Assembly (NCBI GenBank): GCA_027068385.1
Contig: JAMOTR010000033.1
Coordinates: 1-7,234, forward strand
DNA from: Candidatus Heimdallarchaeota archaeon
GTDB taxonomy: Archaea; Asgardarchaeota; Njordarchaeia; Njordarchaeales; JAMOTR01
Direction of reading: 5' to 3'
Length of the DNA stretch: 7,234 bases
Below the pieces are notes generated by a model that was given only the letters and a program-made list of their open reading frames with translations, searched no databases and had not been told where the DNA came from. The translations under genes and the position numbers were made by a program. Within the stretch, counting starts at the first letter, position 1; every line of letters starts with the position of its first letter. This document shows, in pieces, positions 1-6,163 of this stretch.

Positions 1-504
1 TCTCCTAGCGATCCTATAAACTAAAGGGGAGGTACCGGGAGCCCCATCTATGATGCTATTTTCGGGAGCCTCCTTTAGCACCTCTTCTAACACCACCCGG
101 CTCTCCTTCTCCCCGGGCTTTAAGGCACCCTCGACCACACGTTTACCGTATCTGATCTCGCCCACCTCTACCTTCTCCTCTATGATCGCACCCGTAGGAC
201 AAGAGTCTAAACACGCTAAGCACCCCTCGCACGCCTCCGGATCGACGTATGCCTTTCCGAGCATGAGTATAGCGCCGAACGGACACACGCTCGCGCACGT
301 TCCGCAGGAGACGCAAGACTCCTCGATCACTTTCGCGTGCCTCCGATACACGGGCCTTCTTCTAATTATGCGATCGCCATACACGATCATCGTCGTCGGA
401 CTTTCCACGTCCGCTCCCACTAAGGGCCTCGAGAACGCGTAGGATAGGAGGACGGATACCGTAGTTTTTCCTGTACCTCCCTTACCCGATAGTACCGCTA
501 ACAT
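1..504 (-). CDS. MinD-superfamily P-loop ATPase with inserted ferredoxin domain (partial, C-terminus beyond window)
   Basis: Seen: translation from the ATG at 504 gives 168 residues with no stop before the window edge. It opens with a deviant Walker A motif, GKGGTGKTT (residues 7-15), followed by ADVESP (31-36), the usual MinD/Mrp element. Two ferredoxin clusters follow: Cys64/67/70/74 with CP, and Cys92/95/98/102 with CP, enough for two [4Fe-4S] clusters. IIDGAPGTSP (151-160) matches the switch II region. Known: family members are cytosolic ATPases related to Mrp/NBP35 and often sit beside NifX/NifB-like genes; they are thought to act in Fe-S or metallocofactor handling, but their exact substrate is unsettled. 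Here the divergent neighbour does carry a NifX-like domain, which supports that context. Start choice: no better in-frame start lies upstream, and a TATA-like element is centred about 24 bp before it. About the last 40% of the usual length is missing beyond the edge. Confidence 0.93.
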   Translation of the reverse strand, partial: MLAVLSGKGGTGKTTVSVLLSYAFSRPLVGADVESPTTMIVYGDRIIRRRPVYRRHAKVIEESCVSCGTCASVCPFGAILMLGKAYVDPEACEGCLACLDSCPTGAIIEEKVEVGEIRYGKRVVEGALKPGEKESRVVLEEVLKEAPENSIIDGAPGTSPLVYRIARR

Positions 505-520
505 TACCGTCTCGACGAAG

Positions 521-533
521 AGGCGTATAAGGA
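521..533. promoter_or_regulatory. TATA-like element shared by two divergent genes
   Basis: The 46-bp gap between the ATG at 504 (minus) and the ATG at 551 (plus) contains one TATA-like core, GTATAA at 525-530. Its centre lies about 23-24 bp from both start codons, the distance expected between an archaeal TATA box and a transcription start, so both mRNAs could be leaderless. The side upstream for rightward transcription is purine-rich (gaagaggcg), as expected for a BRE, so the rightward gene is probably favoured. A weak Shine-Dalgarno-like ggagtgaggt at 531-540 would only matter if transcription started further upstream. Confidence 0.45.
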
Positions 534-550
534 GTGAGGTAAAGAATGAG

Positions 551-1357
551 ATGCTCGTGGCTGTTCCGTGCGAAGAGCCGTCTCCAAATGCTCCTATATC
601 TCCGCATTTCGGTCGTGCTAAATACTTCTGCATCTTCGACGGAAGATCTCGGAGGTTCATAGAGAATCCCGGAGCTAAGAGTGCAAGACGCTCCGGAGTG
701 CTAGCCGCGAACGCGTTAGTGCGCGAGGGAGTGAACGTGGTGATCGCTAAGTCCGTGGGACCGAATTCCGGAAGGATCCTCGAGGCGTCCGGTATAAGGA
801 TAATCATTACTGACGCGAGGACGCCCGAAGAGGCGGTGAGAGAATTAAACTTACGAGTTTTTTATTTCATGCGTTATATCGACGAACTACACCGTGAACA
901 TAAACTAGAATATAAGATACGCAAGCTTAAGAGGAGGCCCTCGGAGAACTTAGAGAGGATCGTGAGGAAGTTCTACGAGGAGGTTCGCCTCGGGAGTCCC
1001 ATATTAGTAGAGGGTAAACACGACGTAAGCGCTCTTGAGGAGGCGTTCGGCTTCGGCAACTACGTGATCATAAACCGTAAGCGTAGGACGCTTAGGTCTG
1101 TATTGTTGGAGTCCGTTACGCTCTTCGGCCGTAGACAAATCGTGCTCACGGACCTAGATAAGAAGGGTAATGAGCTAGCGCGTAAGATCACGGAGATACT
1201 ATACGAATTCGGGGCCTTCCCCGTCCTTAAATATAGGAACATGCTTAAGCTCCTGAACGTCACGTTCGTCGAGAACATAACGAAGAAAGCTCACGAGATA
1301 AAGGCGATGTTACGTATTATAGACGTTAAGACTGAGCCGTGGCCCGAATTCGTATGA
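551..1357 (+). CDS. NifX-like domain fused to a TOPRIM (primase/RNase M5-like) domain protein
   Basis: Seen: 268 residues. Residues 1-100 look like the NifX / dinitrogenase Fe-Mo cofactor-type domain: a starting beta strand (LVAVP), SPHFGRAKYF (17-26), FIENP (36-40), RSGVLAANAL (47-56), and VVIAKSVGPN (63-72). Residues about 130-245 look like an archaeal TOPRIM domain of the small primase-like (UPF0292/RNase M5-like) type: VEGKHD with Glu154, then LTDLDKKG with the acidic pair Asp201/Asp203, and VEN at 240-242. These acidic residues normally bind Mg2+. A charged, Arg/Lys-rich helix (107-140) joins the halves. Known: NifX-like proteins bind metallocofactor intermediates; TOPRIM proteins act on nucleic-acid phosphodiesters. 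Odd: the junction is AT-rich with a T6 run at 858-863, and ATG at 869 (Met107) could start a separate TOPRIM protein. A natural fusion, an old gene join or internal initiation are all possible. Confidence 0.85.
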   Translation: MLVAVPCEEPSPNAPISPHFGRAKYFCIFDGRSRRFIENPGAKSARRSGVLAANALVREGVNVVIAKSVGPNSGRILEASGIRIIITDARTPEEAVRELNLRVFYFMRYIDELHREHKLEYKIRKLKRRPSENLERIVRKFYEEVRLGSPILVEGKHDVSALEEAFGFGNYVIINRKRRTLRSVLLESVTLFGRRQIVLTDLDKKGNELARKITEILYEFGAFPVLKYRNMLKLLNVTFVENITKKAHEIKAMLRIIDVKTEPWPEFV

Positions 1358-1360
1358 ATG

Positions 1361-1368
1361 TTTTAAAT
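1361..1368 (+). promoter_or_regulatory. TATA box for the aIF1 gene
   Basis: TTTTAAAT lies just after the stop codon of the preceding gene and is centred about 29 bp before the ATG at 1394. That predicts a transcription start near 1390 and an almost leaderless mRNA. It argues for translation from 1394 rather than from the GTG at 1370, which would lie only a few bases downstream of the box and so upstream of the transcript's 5' end. Based on position and consensus (TTTAWA-like) only. Confidence 0.5.
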
Positions 1369-1393
1369 CGTGCCGCGAACGAGAATTTACGGG

Positions 1394-1699
1394 ATGTCGA
1401 GGGACGAGTTCGAGGATCCTTATAAGATGTTCACGGGTGTGGACGTCGAGAGGATAGCGACTGAAGAAGAGCCTATAATAATACAGACGAAGATCGTGAA
1501 GCGTAATAAGATCGTTACCGAGATCATAGGGCTCGAGGGGAGAATAGACTTAAAACAGCTAGTGCGCCAACTAAAGCGTCGCCTCGCGTGCGGCGGTACG
1601 GCTAAGGAGGGCAAGATCATACTTCAGGGGGACCATAAGTATAAAGTCGCGAAGATACTCAAGGAGGAGTACGGCTTTAGGAACGTACAGATACTATGA
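1394..1699 (+). CDS. sui1: Translation initiation factor aIF1 (SUI1/eIF1 family)
   Basis: Seen: from ATG 1394 the product is 101 residues, the usual aIF1 length. The SUI1 core runs from about residue 28 to the end: KRNKIVTEIIGLEG, then LACGGTAKEGKIILQGDH (64-81), which is the family signature, followed by a final helix and strand (KVAKILKEEYG). Known: aIF1 binds the small ribosomal subunit near the P site and enforces accurate start-codon selection. Start: an in-frame GTG at 1370 would add eight residues (MPRTRIYG), but the TATA box at 1361-1368 makes ATG 1394 more likely. Odd: the N terminus lacks the Cys-rich CPxCG knuckle of many archaeal homologues and instead has FEDPY, reminiscent of the DPF segment in eukaryotic eIF1. 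A small membrane-protein gene follows after 3 bp, probably on the same transcript. Confidence 0.93.
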   Translation: MSRDEFEDPYKMFTGVDVERIATEEEPIIIQTKIVKRNKIVTEIIGLEGRIDLKQLVRQLKRRLACGGTAKEGKIILQGDHKYKVAKILKEEYGFRNVQIL

Positions 1700-1702
1700 G
1701 CA

Positions 1703-1957
1703 ATGGAGGACGTAAAACAAGCGGTGACGTTCGTAAAGCTCCTAGCGGGGTTCATAGTAGGTATTTTATGGGCTTTTCTTCACTTTCTAGGACGGAAAGG
1801 TCGGGTCGCTTCGCTCATAGTATATCTCGCCCTATCCGCGATACTCGACTTAAGGGCCTCGAAGATAGCGGGTAAAAACACCTATCTGCGGGGATTCTTA
1901 CACTATTTCGTCGCCTTCGCCTTCGCCCGGACCCTTACGTTCACGCTCCTTCTTTAA
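1703..1957 (+). CDS. Small three-helix membrane protein, EMC6/Rab5ip-like
   Basis: Seen: 84 residues with three hydrophobic segments at about 8-29, 35-51 and 63-83, joined by short charged loops (GRKGR 30-34; DLRASKIAGKNTYLRG 49-64). There is no signal peptide or catalytic motif. Size, helix spacing and the pattern of GFIVGIL, then LSAILDL, then YLRGFLHYF before the last helix recall the EMC6/Rab5-interacting family, of which archaeal members exist; in eukaryotes EMC6 belongs to the membrane-protein insertase EMC. The assignment rests on pattern resemblance, not a search. It starts 3 bp after the aIF1 stop without a clear Shine-Dalgarno, suggesting co-transcription and coupled translation. 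Its last 60 bp overlap, tail to tail, the end of the 577-residue gene on the other strand. Alternative: an unrelated small membrane protein. Confidence 0.7.
   Translation: MEDVKQAVTFVKLLAGFIVGILWAFLHFLGRKGRVASLIVYLALSAILDLRASKIAGKNTYLRGFLHYFVAFAFARTLTFTLLL
1874..1878 (-). terminator. Possible U-tract terminator of the minus-strand operon
   Basis: A T5 run on the minus strand lies about 20 bases beyond the stop codon at 1898, inside the membrane-protein gene. Archaeal termination often needs only an oligo-T stretch; this one is short, so support is weak. Confidence 0.22.
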
Positions 1958-3631
1958 GTACTCCATGATCTGAGCGCGGAGTTCCTTGATGTTTTTATTA
2001 ATAGATACATATTCTTCCTCTAACTCAGGCGCGAACGATGATATCCGCTCTAGTCTAGGTACCGGGAGGTACCGCCTATACTCTTCGGACGCTACCCTCT
2101 TGAGTATTTCCTCTATGTATTCCGAGACCATACCCGCGGGTATCATTAGAAGCGGAGGTATACCGACGTTCCTCACGTATCCTTCGAATACCTTAGAGAG
2201 CTCGTACCGGGCGTACGTAAGATCGCTACGCAACGTATAGAGTATGTTCCTTATCGTCTCCGCTACATCCTTATCGTTCTTTAGTTCCTTAGGAGGAGGT
2301 AACACCTTAAACATCAAAGAGAACAGTATCGGTAGCACGGGCCTCTCCTCCTCGAAGATCCTCCTTCTCTTTTCCGAGTACGTCCTCTCGTATATCTCAC
2401 ACGCCCTCTTAACTATCTTGGGAGCGATCTCTAGGAGCTTCTCATCCGGTATCTTTAACATGTCCGCTAGGTACAATAGGGTCGTTAGCCCCGCCTCGGA
2501 CATCCTAGAGTAATCTAGTAGCGGAAATACCGTATATAGCTCCCTCTTTAGATAGTCCCTAGACTCCGGTCTCCTCATCGCGATATCCAACATGAACGCT
2601 AGGGATAATTCGGGATCGTACTCGAGTACCGCCTTAGCGATCCTTATGGGCGTCTTATAATCGCCACGGTTGAGCTTAGAATAACCGACGGATATGAGGC
2701 TAGAGACGAGCTCGTAATTACCGTCCGCCCCTTCAATCGCTTCCTTCTCGAACCCTTTTGAAGAAACTAGGAGCGCTATGAGCCTAACGTCGTTCTTCGA
2801 TACGCTGTTCGATATCTTACCTAAACTCCTCGCGAGATCCTCATCGAGCTCCTCTACGGCCTTCTCGAAATCTACGTGCTTCGCTATGAACAACACCGTA
2901 GCCGCGTCCGCGATCTTCGCTATGAGATCCTTCTTAGGGCTCACCGCGTATAGTATCGCGTCTACGAAGTCCCTCAGAGCCTCGGGCTTACCTACGGCCT
3001 TCAAGTATTTCGCGTATAGAGTTTCTAAGAATTCCCTATGGGGGCCTATAAAGACGCGTATATAAGCCTTCGATTCCCTCCTCGCGTTAGTATCTAAAGA
3101 CACGAACTTAAGCGGGTAAGAAGGCGTGTATCTGAGTATCGATACGTGAAAAGCTGGGTCATCTATTTTTTCTTTAGGAACGTACACGTTCCTCGGTTCT
3201 CCTAATAACACGGCCGAGGCTATTGAGGACACGTAAGGATCAACGAACCCCTCATAAGGCCGCTCCGGAGATATGGGCTCTAGATCTATGCCGAGCGTGT
3301 AGGCGTTTAGGAGTGATAGATCTATGGGGCTACTTATGTCGAACCTCCGCGCCTCTATGTATCTTTCCTTCCTAGCCCCCGCGTCGACCGTCCCGATCCG
3401 CGCGAGATCGAACTCCTCGAAGCCTACGAGTATGCGCCGCTCTACACCTTCGGAGTATTTTCTTAACATCTTCTCGTTGATCCGCTCATCGTCGCTCACG
3501 CAGCTTTCTACCCTCAAGTGACGGGGACCAAACGATCTTATTTCACAACGTACGTTCTCTAATACGTAGTCCGAGCGCGTTAGTGAAAAACCGTACGCGG
3601 CTAAACGAGTCTCAAACGTCTCCTCCATCAT
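1898..3631 (-). CDS. Uncharacterised 577-residue protein, helical/TPR-like body, third gene of the OB-fold/GTPase operon
   Basis: I do not recognise a family. Seen: no signal peptide or membrane segment, so cytosolic. Residues 1-200 look mixed alpha/beta, ending in a strand (AYIRVFIGP, 189-197). Residues about 200-510 are almost all helical; 306-340 (VSSLISVGYSKLNRGDYKTPIRIAKAVLEYDPE) fits one TPR-like unit, though shown here only as its position span and character: small residues, Gly-Asp-Tyr turn, then Asp-Pro. Residues 535-565 form a charged possible coiled coil, followed by a Gly/Glu tail. Start: ATGATG at 3631/3628 in an ATGA overlap with the GTPase stop, preceded by a GGAGG-type Shine-Dalgarno seven bases upstream. 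Inference: a scaffold, effector or regulator of the upstream GTPase-like protein. The tail is encoded antisense to the membrane-protein gene. Confidence 0.85.
   Translation of the reverse strand: MMEETFETRLAAYGFSLTRSDYVLENVRCEIRSFGPRHLRVESCVSDDERINEKMLRKYSEGVERRILVGFEEFDLARIGTVDAGARKERYIEARRFDISSPIDLSLLNAYTLGIDLEPISPERPYEGFVDPYVSSIASAVLLGEPRNVYVPKEKIDDPAFHVSILRYTPSYPLKFVSLDTNARRESKAYIRVFIGPHREFLETLYAKYLKAVGKPEALRDFVDAILYAVSPKKDLIAKIADAATVLFIAKHVDFEKAVEELDEDLARSLGKISNSVSKNDVRLIALLVSSKGFEKEAIEGADGNYELVSSLISVGYSKLNRGDYKTPIRIAKAVLEYDPELSLAFMLDIAMRRPESRDYLKRELYTVFPLLDYSRMSEAGLTTLLYLADMLKIPDEKLLEIAPKIVKRACEIYERTYSEKRRRIFEEERPVLPILFSLMFKVLPPPKELKNDKDVAETIRNILYTLRSDLTYARYELSKVFEGYVRNVGIPPLLMIPAGMVSEYIEEILKRVASEEYRRYLPVPRLERISSFAPELEEEYVSINKNIKELRAQIMEYLKKERERKGPGEGEGDEIV
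1992..1996 (+). terminator. Possible U-tract terminator of the aIF1 operon
   Basis: TTTTT followed by AT-rich sequence lies 35 bases after the stop at 1957, inside the opposing gene. It is a minimal oligo-T signal with no hairpin seen, so it is a weak candidate. Confidence 0.22.
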
Positions 3632-4821
3632 AATCCACCCTCCAGAGCGAAGTAAATATGAGCGTAAGGATAAGGCATAGTCCTAGCGTATAACTCCTTC
3701 GGTATCGTCGTTTTACCGGTAGTCGCGATCTCGAAGAGGGCGTATATGGGAGCGACGACGTTATAGGGGACGTCGACCGGCACTACGCTTCCTATAGGAT
3801 CTTGAAGCCTCTTAGAAAGAGTCGGGTCGTGGATCGAGGCGTGTATGCTCTTGATCGTATAAGGACCTATAAGCTTATGAGAGACGTAGCGCTTGATGAA
3901 CTCCTTCCGCGTCTCTAATTCTACCGGGTCCTTCTCAAATCTCTCCACGAAGATGCGATAAGCTAAGTCTATCTTCGCGTGCGTGATCCCTAGTATTTCT
4001 GGCGCGTTCGATACGAGAGACCTGGTGTTTAGAGCGATCCTGCGGAACATCTTTAACTCCTCTATGCCCCTATTGTCCTCTAAAGTATCGGGGCCGTATA
4101 CTAAGAGGATAGCCGTCTTCACCTTATCGTCGAAGAGTCCGGCTAGTGCGGAGAACAATACTATTAGAGGAACGTCGGTCGTGTTTATGGTAGACTCACC
4201 GAGGAACGCCTTCCGAACTGCTCCCCTCGCCCACGAGAAGAAGGACTTTAGGTCCTTAGCCCTCTTGATCTTCTCTAATCTATGTATGACCTCAGAGTTA
4301 GGTAAATAAGCGGAGATAAACTCGAGGAATCCGCTAGACATTATCCTTACGATCTCATCTCTATCGTTACCTAAGAACATCGTGCTCTTATCGGCTAAGA
4401 AGTTCCGGAAGAAGTTCTCAAAATCCTGACCGAGCATATCAAACACGAACAAATTATAACGCCCATCGATACCAGTAATCGCGAATGACTTTAACTCCAT
4501 CCCCGTCTCCTCGCGGCTAAACGTTCCTAAAGGTATAGGTTGAGTGGTGGTGCGCTTAGATAGCTCCCTTAAAACCTTCGTGTCCCGATAACTCCTGAGG
4601 TTCGCATCTAACAGGCTTAAGTTCTCCGCTATATCGGATAGCCCCTCCCTAGAGACCTTACGATACAACGAGGCGTATAAATAATATGGGTCATGAAGCT
4701 GGGGCTTCTTTCTAGCCGTCTCTATGAAGTCGCTTACGAACCGATCGGCCGCGTGCGCTAACTTGGTCTTTCCCGAACGGGGTAGACCTACGAGGATCAC
4801 CCGAACATCCGTCCCCCTCAT
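3628..4821 (-). CDS. P-loop GTPase-like protein, second gene of the operon
   Basis: Seen: 397 residues. Walker A/G1 is GLPRSGKT (12-19) directly after a hydrophobic strand. FVFDMLGQD (125-133) fits Walker B/G3 as DxxGQ, like small GTPases of the Ras/Arf class. Thr91-93 before it could supply the switch I threonine. ILGITHAKIDL (276-286) resembles a beta strand plus G4, with AKID in place of NKxD. About 140 residues, mostly helical, separate G3 from G4, far more than in a small GTPase. No membrane segment is seen. Known: DxxG plus [NT]KxD indicates guanine-nucleotide switches. Inference: a GTPase-type switch coupled to its neighbours; the degenerate G4 leaves ATP or weak nucleotide specificity possible. 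The start overlaps the upstream stop (ATGA, 4818-4821), with GAAGG upstream, and its own stop overlaps the next start. The layout recalls the large GTPases of bacterial conflict systems, without proof. Confidence 0.85.
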   Translation of the reverse strand: MRGTDVRVILVGLPRSGKTKLAHAADRFVSDFIETARKKPQLHDPYYLYASLYRKVSREGLSDIAENLSLLDANLRSYRDTKVLRELSKRTTTQPIPLGTFSREETGMELKSFAITGIDGRYNLFVFDMLGQDFENFFRNFLADKSTMFLGNDRDEIVRIMSSGFLEFISAYLPNSEVIHRLEKIKRAKDLKSFFSWARGAVRKAFLGESTINTTDVPLIVLFSALAGLFDDKVKTAILLVYGPDTLEDNRGIEELKMFRRIALNTRSLVSNAPEILGITHAKIDLAYRIFVERFEKDPVELETRKEFIKRYVSHKLIGPYTIKSIHASIHDPTLSKRLQDPIGSVVPVDVPYNVVAPIYALFEIATTGKTTIPKELYARTMPYPYAHIYFALEGGL

Positions 4822-6149
4822 TCATCCTTACCTTCTAAGATAAAAATGGAAGTTCGTATCGGAACGAGATCCTTAACGTTTCCTTTTTCGTCGTAGATTA
4901 TCTTGACGTCCTTACCCAAGAGGTCCCTTTTGTCTCCCTCTAGTTCGATCACGATCTGATTCTCACCGTCGTCTATGATGATCTCCGATACGTCATTCTC
5001 TTCGTCGTACTCAACGTTCACCACCGTAGCCACGTTCTCCTCGATTTCCTTCCCCACGAACGTCCCCTCTAGATCGTTGCCGCGCGCTTTTATGGATATG
5101 GGGGAGCCTTCAGAGTACTTAGTATCGGTGAACACGCGCGCCCCCTCGAGCTTCACTAGGTACTTAGGGGAGAACTTAGATACCTCTTCCACGCCCTTTA
5201 TGATCCCTTCTACGTTCTTCACGACGCCCTTCGAGATCACCTCTATGTTATCTACGGTAATTCCTTTGGAGATCGGGCGTCCGACTATTTCTACTACGTC
5301 TCCGACGTCCGCCTCCGGTTTCGAAGACTCCCGACTGAACGCCTTCAAGAGGGAGGAACCGTCGTATAAGACGTAGATTATGTAGGGGTTCTTACTCATA
5401 GAGACCTTCCTTACGACGTCGATCAAGACCCCTCTTATTTTACTCGTCTTAGCCTCCTCGAGCACTTCTATCTTACCTATTTCCGACAACGCTAGTCCGT
5501 TCTTATCCGGGTGTACCCCATATAATTTTACTAGACTCCCCTGGGGAGCCTTCGATAATAGATACTTAGGAGCCCTTACGTATACGTCACCGTAGTCGGT
5601 AGCGAGCACTATCGCGTTATCCCTTACCCTCTTCACCCTACCTTTAATGGAGGCGAGGAAGTACTTATACGCGAAAGGTCTCGGGTCTATCTCGAACTCC
5701 TCAAGCTCCACTTCCTTCCGATAGTACACGTTGAACACGTCGGTCGATTGATAGATGTAGAGCTCATGTATCCTCCTATTACCGAGATACGTAGGTCTCT
5801 GTTTTTCGCGTATCCTCACGGGTCCTATAATGTACCGAGAGCCCTCCTGAAGACCCTTATTAGCCCGATCGGTGAGGACGCAAAAGTCCGTACCGTCGCT
5901 CGCGATATAAGATATCAAATGTTTTTCCTGAACGTCCTTCTCGCCCCGTTTCTTTACTATCTTTAGCCTAACGTAATCACCGGTCTTCACTTCCGAGAGC
6001 TTAGATACTCTCTTACCGCGCGCTACGGAGATTCCTAAGATGCGTCTCAAACCATCCTCGTCGTATTTTTTAGAGAGTTCTTCTAAGACTTCCTTAGGTA
6101 TTTCCTCCTTAAACGTCGCGCGATACTCCTCTATTATATCGTCGATCAT
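4818..6149 (-). CDS. Multi-OB-fold, RPA-like putative nucleic-acid-binding protein, first gene of the operon
   Basis: Seen: 443 residues. An N-terminal helical segment (1-45) is followed by KLSEVKTGDYVRLKIV (50-65), the kind of strand entry that begins the first OB fold in archaeal RPA proteins. Beta-rich units then repeat at about 55-137, 165-230, 235-307, 310-370 and 372-435, each opening with a Gly-containing strand (IKGRVKRV, IRGVLIDV, VEGIIKGV, VATVVNV) and containing a GDVVEIVG- or GKDVKIIY-type strand. There is one cysteine (Cys90), so the zinc finger found in many archaeal RPAs is absent. Known: such proteins usually bind single-stranded DNA, sometimes RNA. Inference: the nucleic-acid sensing or tethering part of the operon. 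The family is inferred from fold pattern only. Start: ATG 6149, with TTTATA (6174-6169) about 23 bp upstream, predicting a leaderless mRNA. It ends in an ATGA overlap with the GTPase gene. Confidence 0.82.
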   Translation of the reverse strand: MIDDIIEEYRATFKEEIPKEVLEELSKKYDEDGLRRILGISVARGKRVSKLSEVKTGDYVRLKIVKKRGEKDVQEKHLISYIASDGTDFCVLTDRANKGLQEGSRYIIGPVRIREKQRPTYLGNRRIHELYIYQSTDVFNVYYRKEVELEEFEIDPRPFAYKYFLASIKGRVKRVRDNAIVLATDYGDVYVRAPKYLLSKAPQGSLVKLYGVHPDKNGLALSEIGKIEVLEEAKTSKIRGVLIDVVRKVSMSKNPYIIYVLYDGSSLLKAFSRESSKPEADVGDVVEIVGRPISKGITVDNIEVISKGVVKNVEGIIKGVEEVSKFSPKYLVKLEGARVFTDTKYSEGSPISIKARGNDLEGTFVGKEIEENVATVVNVEYDEENDVSEIIIDDGENQIVIELEGDKRDLLGKDVKIIYDEKGNVKDLVPIRTSIFILEGKDE

Positions 6150-6163
6150 GACTAGAAGTCTTA

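Noticed and set aside
50..442. Plus-strand open frame of 130 codons opposite the Fe-S ATPase
   Set aside because: It is the complement of a clear MinD-ferredoxin coding sequence; the product is Ser/Thr/Pro-rich with no recognisable motif.
1..504. Nitrogenase cluster (NifH next to NifX)
   Set aside because: The inserted ferredoxin Cys pattern and short Walker context fit the MinD-ferredoxin family, not NifH, and NifX-like domains are common outside nitrogen fixation; no nif structural gene is present.
1060..1278. Minus-strand open frame opposite the TOPRIM domain
   Set aside because: It lies opposite conserved TOPRIM motifs and has no motif or start signal of its own.
1370..1393. GTG 1370 as the aIF1 start
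   Set aside because: It would lie upstream of the transcript start predicted from the TATA box at 1361-1368; ATG 1394 gives the normal family length. It remains a possible alternative.
1986..3065. Several plus-strand open frames (65-95 codons) opposite the 577-residue gene
   Set aside because: They are Ser/Leu-rich shadow translations, broken by stops, whereas the minus strand is open for 577 codons with overlapping-operon start signals.
3983..4309. Plus-strand 108-codon open frame opposite the GTPase-like gene
   Set aside because: The opposing frame contains Walker A, DxxGQ and G4-like motifs and is clearly the coding one.
4975..4981. ATGATGA as a possible C box of a C/D-box guide RNA
   Set aside because: No CTGA D or D' box was found at suitable spacing, and the bases are explained by coding sequence.
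4975..5376. Plus-strand 133-codon open frame opposite the OB-fold gene
   Set aside because: Ser/Thr-rich shadow of the repeated OB folds; no promoter or ribosome site.
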